Part shown: positions 54,242 to 61,179 of the stretch, piece after piece
How the letters are laid out: the number at the start of each line of letters is the position of its first letter
How positions within the stretch are numbered: position 1 is the stretch's first letter
NCBI RefSeq assembly: GCF_946482605.1
Contig: NZ_CAMLSE010000002.1
Span: 496,001-560,000, forward strand
Length of the DNA stretch: 64,000 nt
Reading direction: 5' to 3'
DNA from: an uncultured Dyadobacter sp.
GTDB lineage: Bacteria > Bacteroidota > Bacteroidia > Cytophagales > Spirosomataceae
Notes under the pieces: generated by a model
Seen by the model: the letters and a program-made list of their open reading frames with translations, nothing else
Databases searched by the model: none
What the model was told of the DNA's origin: nothing
Position numbers and translations under genes: made by a program

Positions 54242-55534
54242 ATGAAACAAACCAATACTGGCAACTATCGTTGGGTTATTTGTGCCTTACTCTTCTTTGC
54301 AACCACCATCAACTACATCGACAGGCAGATTCTTGGATTACTCAAACCCACCCTCGAAACGGAGTTCAACTGGACAGAAAGTGACTACGCCAACATCGTA
54401 ATGGTTTTCGCGGGCTGCTATGCCGCGGGCTACATCGTTTTTGGCAATATCATCGATAAGATCGGCTCCAAAATGGGCTATGCCGTTTCCATTATTATAT
54501 GGAGCGTCGCGGCTATTGCGCATGCATTCGTAAAAAGCACCTTCGGATTTGGCGCGGTGCGTGCGATCCTGGGACTCGGCGAGGCGGGCAATTTCCCCGC
54601 GGCCGTGAAAGCGACCGCCGAATGGTTCCCTAAGCGCGAAAGGGCGCTGGCGACGGGAATCTTCAACTCCGGCACGAGCATCGGCGCCGTTGCCGCACCG
54701 ATTCTCGTGCCCTGGCTGCTGAGCTCCTATGGCTGGCAGGGCGCTTTCCTTATTACCGGTGCGCTCGGGTTCATCTGGCTGGTGTTCTGGTGGCTGATGT
54801 ATGAAATTCCGTCACGCCACAAAAAGCTGGGAGCCGAAGAATATGCATTCATCCACAGCGACAACGAAGTGACAGACGGCGAACAGCAAAAGCCTATTCA
54901 CTGGACCAAACTGCTTCAACTCCGTCAATCCTGGGTTTTTATTGTAGGCAAATTCCTGACAGATCCGGTGTGGTGGTTCTTCCTGTTCTGGCTTCCCTCC
55001 TATTTTGCGACCACGTTTGCGCTGGATCTCAAAAAACCAAGTCTGCATCTGGCGATCGTCTACACGGCGACCACGTTTGGGAGCATCGGTGGCGGGTACC
55101 TTTCTTCCTACCTCATCAAAAAGGGTTGGGCACCGCTCAGAGCTCGCAAAACCACATTGCTCATCGTTGCATTTGCCGTAATGCCCATCATCCTTGCGCA
55201 GTTTGCGACCGATATCTGGACGGTAGTAGGCATTATCGCAGTTGCAACCGCAGCGCACCAGGCATGGAGCGCCAACATTTTCACGATCGTTTCCGACCTG
55301 TTCCCTAAACGTGCCGTAAGTTCGGTAGTAGGGATCGGTGGTATGGCCGGCTCGCTGGGGTCCACGTTTTTCCCGCTTCTGGTGGGTGCATTGCTCGACT
55401 ACTACAAGTTGCTGGGCAATATCGGCACCGGGTATAACATTCTGTTCGTTATCTGCGGACTCGCTTACATTATCGCCTGGGTGATCATCCATTTCCTGAC
55501 CAAAAACATGAAATCGGTCGAAGAATCGTTATAA
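54242..55534 (+). CDS. MFS transporter, hexuronate (ExuT)-like
   Basis: A 430-residue major facilitator with 12 predicted helices. The start segment ICALLFFATTINYIDRQILG and RAILGLGEAGNFPAAVK resemble the ACS family of hexuronate and organic-anion transporters such as ExuT. The actual substrate is unproven. It is 70 bases from the cytochrome-c lipoprotein, which may be functionally linked through sugar or alcohol oxidation; no catabolic gene is adjacent to fix the substrate. Confidence 0.88.
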   Translation: MKQTNTGNYRWVICALLFFATTINYIDRQILGLLKPTLETEFNWTESDYANIVMVFAGCYAAGYIVFGNIIDKIGSKMGYAVSIIIWSVAAIAHAFVKSTFGFGAVRAILGLGEAGNFPAAVKATAEWFPKRERALATGIFNSGTSIGAVAAPILVPWLLSSYGWQGAFLITGALGFIWLVFWWLMYEIPSRHKKLGAEEYAFIHSDNEVTDGEQQKPIHWTKLLQLRQSWVFIVGKFLTDPVWWFFLFWLPSYFATTFALDLKKPSLHLAIVYTATTFGSIGGGYLSSYLIKKGWAPLRARKTTLLIVAFAVMPIILAQFATDIWTVVGIIAVATAAHQAWSANIFTIVSDLFPKRAVSSVVGIGGMAGSLGSTFFPLLVGALLDYYKLLGNIGTGYNILFVICGLAYIIAWVIIHFLTKNMKSVEESL

Positions 55535-55604
55535 CCAATGACCGACGCATTGCAACAGCGCTCTATCCATTACCCAATCCAATTTTGCCGAGCATACCAT
55601 TCTG

Positions 55605-57926
55605 ATGAAGAAATACCGTTATCCCCTTCTGTTTCTGGCGGTTTCGTTTTCGTTGATGTATTGTAAAACCAACAAACAAACCACCCAGCAAACCGTATCC
55701 TCCTCAGCAACAGCGGTTGCCCGTGAGGAAAAACCCGCTGAAACGCCCGGAAAATCTCCTTTTGTCCCAGCTTCTCAAACCATCGCAAAAATGCAGATCG
55801 AGGATGGTTTCGAGATTAAACTGGTTGCATCCGAGCCGCTGGTCAGTGCGCCGGTGGCTATGCAGTTCGACGATAAGGCCCGTATGTGGGTTGTTGAAAT
55901 GACAGGCTATATGCCCGATACCATTGGTACAGGCGAAGATATTCCGAATGGCAATATCGTGGTCCTCGACGATAAAAATAAGGACGGTGTGTATGACGAC
56001 CGCAAGGTGGTGATCGACTCACTCATACTCCCGCGCGCGATCAGCCTCGTCGAAAACGGCATACTCGTAGCCGAACCCACCAATCTTTGGTTCTACGAGC
56101 TGAAAGATGACAAGGTCGTTAAAAAAACACTGGTGGATCCCAAATACACCGAAGGCGGCAATGTGGAACACCAGCCAAACGGCCTGCTGCGCGCGATGGA
56201 CAACTGGATCTACAACGCCAAATCCGACAAACGGTATCGGCGGGTCGGCGGAAAATGGCTGATCGAACATACGCATTTCCGCGGCCAGTGGGGTATTTGT
56301 CAGGACAATTACGGTCGGCTTTATTACAACAATAACTCCCAGAACCTGCTGGGTGATTATTTCCCTGCCGGACTCGGTGCCTGGAATAAAAACCAGAGAG
56401 GGGTCGCCGGGTACAATGAGAAATCCGTTGCAAACAACAAAGTGTATCCGCTCCATCCTACACCGGGTGTGAACCGCGGCTATATGAAAAATATCCTCGA
56501 CGACAGCCTCCGGCTCAACGAGTTCACGGCGGCAGCGGCACCGGTCGTTTACCGGGGCGACCTGTTCGGGAAAAATTACGATTTCAATGCATTTGTCCCG
56601 GAGCCTTCCGCCAACCTGATCAAACGCGATCTGCTGGGTGCCAATGGCTACGTCGTCAAAGGAGAGCAGGCCTATAAAGGCAAAGAATTCCTAGCCAGTA
56701 CCGACGAACGTTTCCGCCCTGTGAGCCTCTATAATGCGCCCGACGGCAGCATGTTTGTACTGGATATGTACCGTGGTATTATCCAGCACAAAACCTATCT
56801 GACACCCTACCTCAAAGACCAGATCGGCAAACGCGACCTGACCCAACCGCTTTCGGCAGGCCGCATTTATAAGATCGTCCCGAAAGGTTCGCAGCCTAAA
56901 CCGGTCATCATTCCGGACGGCGCACAGGAACTGGTGAAGCTGCTCGGCCACCCCAACGGCTGGATCCGCGACCGGGCACAGCAAAAACTGATCGACGGCA
57001 AATACAACCAGACCGTGCCTGCATTACGTGAGGCGATCAAACAAACGGCTAATCCACTCTTGGCCATCCACGCGTTGTGGACGCTCGAAGGCCTCAATTC
57101 CCTGAAACCGGAAGAAGCATTGAGCTGGATCCGGCAATCGGCCTGGACCTTTCGCGCGCAGGGACTTTACGCTTCGGCGTCGGTCATTACGCCAGGCTCC
57201 TACCAGCAGTTTGCGACCGCATTCGACGGCATTGTCGATTCGGGCGATACGCTGGCAGCCCCCTACATTGCATTACTTTGCAAAAGCATCGAAAAATTTG
57301 ACCAGAACGTCTCGCGCGGGCTGCTGAACAAACTGGCTGTCAAATATCCCAACAACCGCTATGTCTCCGACGCTGTGATCGCGAACTTGCAGGATCAGGA
57401 AGAAGTCTTCCAGAGCGCTATTTCGGCTTTGGTATCCGACCAGAATGCACTGATTAACAAACAATTAACGCGAGCCATCACCGCCATCCGCAGTGCACAA
57501 GGCAACCGGAACCCCGAAATGCTGAAAAAAGAGTTTCCCAAAGGCGAAGCATTGTTCACTTCCGTATGCCAGACCTGCCACGGTGCCGATGGCGGAGGCG
57601 TGAAGTCGCTCGCTCCCCCATTGAACCAGTCGGAATGGGTAACCGGAAGTAAAGACAAGCTGATATCGATCGTGCTGTTCGGTCTCACCGGACCGGTCAA
57701 GGTGAATGGCCATGTGTATCAGACGCCCGAAGTGAGCGGCGACATGCCCGGCATCGGCTACGACAAGGATATGCCCAGCGAGGACATTGCCCAGCTCCTG
57801 AGCTACATCCGCCGTTCGTGGCGCAACAATGCCGACAAAGTCACTACCGAAGAAGTTACCAAAGTCCGCACCAAACTGACAGGACGTGAGAAAGCGTTCA
57901 CAGAGTCAGAATTGAACGGAATCTGA
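55605..57926 (+). CDS. Lipoprotein PQQ/L-sorbosone-dehydrogenase-like protein with C-terminal cytochrome c
   Basis: A 773-residue exported protein. The signal with Cys in SLMYCKTNK (about residue 20) suggests lipidation. Residues about 60-430 form a six-bladed propeller of the membrane-bound dehydrogenase (DUF7133/PVC-type) family. A HEAT-like helical region follows (about 440-640), and a C-terminal cytochrome c domain has the heme motif CQTCHGADGG near 650, with a Met ligand likely in the MPGIGY or MPSED segment. Such proteins are inferred to oxidise sugars or alcohols and pass electrons to the heme. Substrate unknown. Confidence 0.86.
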   Translation: MKKYRYPLLFLAVSFSLMYCKTNKQTTQQTVSSSATAVAREEKPAETPGKSPFVPASQTIAKMQIEDGFEIKLVASEPLVSAPVAMQFDDKARMWVVEMTGYMPDTIGTGEDIPNGNIVVLDDKNKDGVYDDRKVVIDSLILPRAISLVENGILVAEPTNLWFYELKDDKVVKKTLVDPKYTEGGNVEHQPNGLLRAMDNWIYNAKSDKRYRRVGGKWLIEHTHFRGQWGICQDNYGRLYYNNNSQNLLGDYFPAGLGAWNKNQRGVAGYNEKSVANNKVYPLHPTPGVNRGYMKNILDDSLRLNEFTAAAAPVVYRGDLFGKNYDFNAFVPEPSANLIKRDLLGANGYVVKGEQAYKGKEFLASTDERFRPVSLYNAPDGSMFVLDMYRGIIQHKTYLTPYLKDQIGKRDLTQPLSAGRIYKIVPKGSQPKPVIIPDGAQELVKLLGHPNGWIRDRAQQKLIDGKYNQTVPALREAIKQTANPLLAIHALWTLEGLNSLKPEEALSWIRQSAWTFRAQGLYASASVITPGSYQQFATAFDGIVDSGDTLAAPYIALLCKSIEKFDQNVSRGLLNKLAVKYPNNRYVSDAVIANLQDQEEVFQSAISALVSDQNALINKQLTRAITAIRSAQGNRNPEMLKKEFPKGEALFTSVCQTCHGADGGGVKSLAPPLNQSEWVTGSKDKLISIVLFGLTGPVKVNGHVYQTPEVSGDMPGIGYDKDMPSEDIAQLLSYIRRSWRNNADKVTTEEVTKVRTKLTGREKAFTESELNGI

Positions 57927-57946
57927 TCGTTGCAAACGATGATGTT

Positions 57947-57994
57947 GATCGCCGCCCTGTCGCCGCTAATTGGCTGGCAGGGCGGCGATCAGAT
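57947..57994. terminator. Candidate terminator hairpin overlapping the end of the XRE gene
   Basis: Perfect 13-base arms GATCGCCGCCCTG (57947-57959) and CAGGGCGGCGATC (57978-57990), then AGATTTT. The right arm lies inside the last codons of the convergent regulator gene, whose reading frame needs it. Could be a shared terminator. Confidence 0.45.
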
Positions 57995-58352
57995 TTTGGC
58001 GCAGCAGCATTTCGAGCCGCTGCATATCTCTGCGCATTAAATCGATACTATTCTTCTCGGGCTCCCCGCCCGGCTTTTGTTGTGCAGCCGCAGTCAGTTC
58101 GCTGATCGTCGCTTCCGGCTTTACAACCAGCAACTCTTCCAGTGTCATCTGCCCGAACAGGTAGGCGACGAAGCAGATCGAACAGACGTCGAGGGCCATA
58201 GCCAAAGGTTCCAGCAGCCGCAGCGACGGATAAGATCTATTCCTTTCCCAATCCATATATGTACTCTGGGAAACACCGACGCGTTCGGCAACCATGCGCG
58301 TGCTCAACTTCCTCGCATCCCGGAGCGATCTCAGCCTTATTTCAATTTGCAT
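57966..58352 (-). CDS. XRE-family transcriptional regulator
   Basis: A 128-residue regulator with an N-terminal Cro/C1-type helix-turn-helix (about 5-60: LRDARKLSTRMVAERVGVSQSTYMDWERN) and a C-terminal helical tail of unknown role (about 80-128). It is divergent from the VKOR-fusion gene with 247 bases between, in which a perfect ATCGAATG-N7-CATTCGAT palindrome lies 57 bases from its start. This makes it the likely local regulator of the peptide locus; inferred from position. Confidence 0.88.
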   Translation of the reverse strand: MQIEIRLRSLRDARKLSTRMVAERVGVSQSTYMDWERNRSYPSLRLLEPLAMALDVCSICFVAYLFGQMTLEELLVVKPEATISELTAAAQQKPGGEPEKNSIDLMRRDMQRLEMLLRQNLIAALPAN

Positions 58353-58408
58353 AACATCACGCGGGCTTCCGATTTACCATAATACATATAAATATCTGTA
58401 TCAAATCT

Positions 58409-58431
58409 ATCGAATGAGTTTTCCATTCGAT
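58409..58431. promoter_or_regulatory. Candidate operator: inverted repeat between XRE and VKOR genes
   Basis: ATCGAATG at 58409-58416 and its reverse complement CATTCGAT at 58424-58431, spaced by seven bases. Size and placement between divergent regulator and target genes fit an XRE-dimer operator. Not demonstrated. Confidence 0.5.
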
Positions 58432-58599
58432 GAACGGAAATTTACAGCAAATTGAACGATTTTTTCCAATTTCATTTCACTATATCTACATATAATTGTA
58501 CAGAACATATCAAAAGTCAAATGACCTGAAAAACGTCTGCATCCTTTCCTACCAGGTTATCAATCGATTTCGACATTATACTCCATACGTACCTCAAAC

Positions 58600-60246
58600 A
58601 TGATGAGTCTTTTATCCGCTTTATCGCGCCGCGACAATGTCGTAGAGTCGGTCACCCATGTTGTAAAGCTCAACAATATTCGGATTTCAACCGGGACAAT
58701 CGAATCCGATCTGCAAAACCATCCCGATTACCCAACCATGCTGGCAGTCAGCGATGTGCTCAATGCATACCACATTAAGAATATTAGTATCAAAACCAAT
58801 GTTGAAAAACTGCCCCAAATGCCGACGCCCTTTCTGGTGCCGTTATTTATTAATTCCAATGACGAAAAATTGGTCGTTGTTCTCAATACTGGTGAAAATT
58901 CAATTGAATACATCCATCCCGAATCCCTTAAAAAGATCTCCGCAGACATTACCCATTTCCAAAGCAAATGGACATCGCGCACGCTGATGCTCATAGACAC
59001 CGACGAAGCAAAACCGGAAAAGGATTATGATCAGAAAAAACGGCAGGAAAAGACGGACTACTTCCAAAAATCCGCCCTGATCCTTTCGCTTCCCGCCGTG
59101 ACATTGGCAGCCTGCAGTGCCGCAGTCCTGACACATGGCTGGGACGTGTCCTGGCTACCGGTTGCCTTTACCTTGCTGACCCTGGCCGGGCTCGTTACCT
59201 GCGGGTTACTGATCTGGTATGAGCTGGATCAATTCAATCCGGTAGCCCAAAAGATCTGCAAAGCCAGTAAAAAAGTGAATTGCAGCGCCGTCCTCAACTC
59301 AAAGGCGGCCCGGATTGCCGGCGTGGGCTGGTCATCGATCGGCTTCGTGTACTTTGCCGGGAGTAACCTTCTGCTCCTGCTCAACGGGCCCACCAGTCCC
59401 GCATCGCTCTCTGCCCTCGCCTGGCTCAATGCATTAGCGCTACCTTACACGGTTTTTTCGGTTTACTATCAATGGAGGATTGCAAAACAATGGTGTATCC
59501 TGTGCCTGTCTGTCCAGGCCATCCTGTTCCTTCAGGGCATTGCGGCGCTGTACGGCGGCTGGCATGCGACGTTCCCGGTCCAAACGGTCTGGACGATGCC
59601 GTTCATGATGATAGTCGTCGTATCATTCCTGCTTCCGGCACTGGCGCTCGCGTTTCTTATCCCGGCCTACCGTCAGCTCAAAACCGGTAAACGGGACAAA
59701 ACGGAGCTGAACCGACTGAAACACAGTTCACAAATTTTCGAAGCGTTGCTTTCCCGTCAGAAAACAGTAACAGAAGACCCGAATGGCCTGGGGATCGAGC
59801 TGGGCAATCCTGCCGCCAAACACAGGATCATCAAAGTATGCAATCCGTACTGCGGCCCCTGCGCCGAAGCGCACGCTCCGATGGAAGAGCTCGTCCGGAA
59901 CAACCCCGACATCAGCGTCCGTATCATATTTACGGCCTCCAATGCAGCCGGGGACGTGGCTGCCCAGCCTGTGAGGCATTTCCTCGCCATCGGGGAAAAG
60001 TACGGCCCGGACACGCTGCATCACGCCCTGGACGACTGGTATACAGCGCCTCACAAGGACTACGACAGGTTTGCGGCCCAATACGCCGTCAATGGAGAGC
60101 TCGCCAGGCAGGATCATAAGATCGACGCCATGAGAGCGTGGTGCGATGCTACGCACATATCATTTACACCTACCTTTTTTGTGAACGGGCATCAGCTGCC
60201 CGAAATCTACGCGGCAAGCGACTTAAAATATTTCCTTTCCGAGTAA
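58600..60246 (+). CDS. Inactive-C39-like/VKOR/DsbA fusion: disulfide-forming membrane enzyme
   Basis: A 548-residue three-part protein. Residues about 1-135 follow the C39 peptidase fold (the TSLLGISEAAEKLG and LPLPAIAHL...HFVVL strands align with YPTMLAVSDVLN and TPFLVPLF...KLVVVL), but the catalytic Cys, His and Asp are all absent, so it is a pseudo-peptidase. Residues about 158-355 are a VKOR with Cys220, Cys228 and the CILC pair Cys299/Cys302. Residues about 375-548 are a DsbA/thioredoxin domain with CNPYCGPC (418-421) and cis-Pro in SFTPTFF. The VKOR would reoxidise DsbA through quinone. It lies 72 bases before two Cys-rich precursor genes, so the likely role is making their disulfides, with the C39-like part recognising the double-glycine leader. 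Confidence 0.86.
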   Translation: MMSLLSALSRRDNVVESVTHVVKLNNIRISTGTIESDLQNHPDYPTMLAVSDVLNAYHIKNISIKTNVEKLPQMPTPFLVPLFINSNDEKLVVVLNTGENSIEYIHPESLKKISADITHFQSKWTSRTLMLIDTDEAKPEKDYDQKKRQEKTDYFQKSALILSLPAVTLAACSAAVLTHGWDVSWLPVAFTLLTLAGLVTCGLLIWYELDQFNPVAQKICKASKKVNCSAVLNSKAARIAGVGWSSIGFVYFAGSNLLLLLNGPTSPASLSALAWLNALALPYTVFSVYYQWRIAKQWCILCLSVQAILFLQGIAALYGGWHATFPVQTVWTMPFMMIVVVSFLLPALALAFLIPAYRQLKTGKRDKTELNRLKHSSQIFEALLSRQKTVTEDPNGLGIELGNPAAKHRIIKVCNPYCGPCAEAHAPMEELVRNNPDISVRIIFTASNAAGDVAAQPVRHFLAIGEKYGPDTLHHALDDWYTAPHKDYDRFAAQYAVNGELARQDHKIDAMRAWCDATHISFTPTFFVNGHQLPEIYAASDLKYFLSE

Positions 60247-60446
60247 TTCGCGATCCAGCCGGATGCCAATATTCTTTACTGGTTGGTAAAGTCTTAATTC
60301 TCAACTAATCATAACCTTATGAAGAAATTGAAATTGGAAGAGCTGCACTTCGATGACTCCGAAATCCTGTCAAGAAGCCAGTTGAAAAACGTGTTGGGAG
60401 GATCAGGCGGAGCGGTGTACTGTACAGCACAGACTTTCAATTGCGC
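60226..60446. repeat. Duplicated segment, copy A (VKOR 3' end to precursor 1)
   Basis: The stretch from the last VKOR codons through the upstream inverted repeat and the leader of precursor 1 is closely repeated at 60731-60950. Copy B begins with a decayed version of the VKOR gene end (ATATTTTCTTCCGGGTCATTCGCGATCC against ATATTTCCTTTCCGAGTAATTCGCGATCC). This fits a tandem duplication of about 505 bases. Confidence 0.8.
60274..60291. promoter_or_regulatory. Conserved inverted repeat upstream of precursor 1
   Basis: CTTTAC-TGGTTG-GTAAAG, 28 bases before the precursor start. The same element with a one-base loop change precedes precursor 2. It could be an operator or an RNA hairpin; the conservation may also just reflect the duplication. 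Confidence 0.45.
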
Positions 60447-60561
60447 CTCTTCTTGCAGCTGCCCCAACGACGGCTCGAACATGTATCAATGCTGGTCCAA
60501 CAACGATGTAGCCACCTGCATATGCGGGTACGCCAACGTGGTACCGACCCGCCGGTGCTGA
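60319..60561 (+). CDS. Double-glycine-leader, Cys-rich precursor peptide 1
   Basis: An 80-residue precursor. The leader (residues 1-28) is MKKLKLEELHFDDSEILS... ending in LKNVLGG, a Bacteroidota GG-type natural-product leader. Cleavage after Gly28 (or after the second GG at 30-31) would release a core of about 50 residues with eight cysteines in the order C-x6-C-x3-C-x-C-x9-C-x8-C-x-C-x10-C, the last Cys being C-terminal. Even number and fixed spacing suggest four disulfides. It follows the VKOR gene by 72 bases. A bacteriocin- or toxin-like peptide is the best guess. Confidence 0.85.
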   Translation: MKKLKLEELHFDDSEILSRSQLKNVLGGSGGAVYCTAQTFNCASSCSCPNDGSNMYQCWSNNDVATCICGYANVVPTRRC

Positions 60562-60730
60562 AAACTCTGAGCAAACCGTTGCGATACCGGATCGTACCGG
60601 ATCATAATACGCCCGGTTAATACGCATTTTCAAAAATCATTTCAACGCATTATCTGTCTTTCGGAACGTTCCATCGCAAAGCCAGCCACAGTGCAAGCTG
60701 CAGGTTTTCCCGGAATTCAGTAGCGGCCAA

Positions 60731-60950
60731 GATATTTTCTTCCGGGTCATTCGCGATCCGCCCGGGAGACAATATTCTTTACCGGTTGGTAAAGTCTTAA
60801 TTCTCAACTCCAAATCACTACCTTATGAAGAAATTGAAATTGGAAGACCTGCACTTCGATGACACTGAAATCCTGTCACGAAGCCAGTTGAAAAACGTAT
60901 TGGGAGGATCGGGTGGATCGGTTTATTGTACGGCAGTGGCCTTCAATTGC
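60731..60950. repeat. Duplicated segment, copy B (ahead of and into precursor 2)
   Basis: Second copy of the unit at 60226-60446, starting with a remnant of the VKOR gene 3' end and running through the inverted repeat and the leader into the first core residues of precursor 2. Confidence 0.8.
60777..60794. promoter_or_regulatory. Conserved inverted repeat upstream of precursor 2
   Basis: CTTTAC-CGGTTG-GTAAAG, 31 bases before the start of precursor 2; same arms as the element before precursor 1. Confidence 0.45.
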
Positions 60951-61070
60951 CCCAGCGTATCGTGCAGTTGCCCGGTCGACGGATCCAATAGTTACAGTTG
61001 CAACCCGGGTACGGATTTCGTTACCTGCGTATGCGGTATCGCGCCCAACGTCACCACGCTTATGTGTTGA
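60825..61070 (+). CDS. Double-glycine-leader, Cys-rich precursor peptide 2
   Basis: An 81-residue paralogue of precursor 1. The first 31 residues differ only at two sites (Glu8 to Asp, Ser14 to Thr), whereas the core has diverged yet keeps all eight cysteines with the spacing C-x6-C-x4-C-x-C-x9-C-x8-C-x-C-x10-C. Conserved leader plus conserved Cys frame with variable loops is the classic pattern for modified peptides under diversifying selection. A terminator-like hairpin follows, then the glycosyltransferase gene. Confidence 0.85.
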   Translation: MKKLKLEDLHFDDTEILSRSQLKNVLGGSGGSVYCTAVAFNCPSVSCSCPVDGSNSYSCNPGTDFVTCVCGIAPNVTTLMC

Positions 61071-61080
61071 TTTTTCTTTC

Positions 61081-61116
61081 AGATCAGACGCCCTTCCAAG
61101 GGTGTCTGGTCTTTCC
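61081..61116 (+). terminator. Terminator-like hairpin after precursor 2
   Basis: AGATCAGACGCCCTT, two-base loop, AAGGGTGTCTGGTCT with G-T wobble, then TTTCC. It may partly stop transcription so that the peptide mRNAs exceed the glycosyltransferase mRNA. Confidence 0.55.
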
Positions 61117-61179
61117 CCTGCCCTGCATCGCGTTATTTAATTGATATTATCTGCCGGAAATACATTCCAAAACGGATCT

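Noticed and set aside
60600..60790. About 40-codon minus-strand frame between the two precursors
   Set aside because: It reads as an amphipathic helix but would need a TTG start, overlaps the duplicated regulatory segment and has no recognised relatives.
60319..61070. Lanthipeptide, sactipeptide or radical-SAM peptide precursors
   Set aside because: No lanthionine synthetase or peptide-modifying radical SAM gene is nearby; the only radical SAM protein is the tRNA enzyme MtaB. The Cys pattern and VKOR/DsbA favour disulfides.
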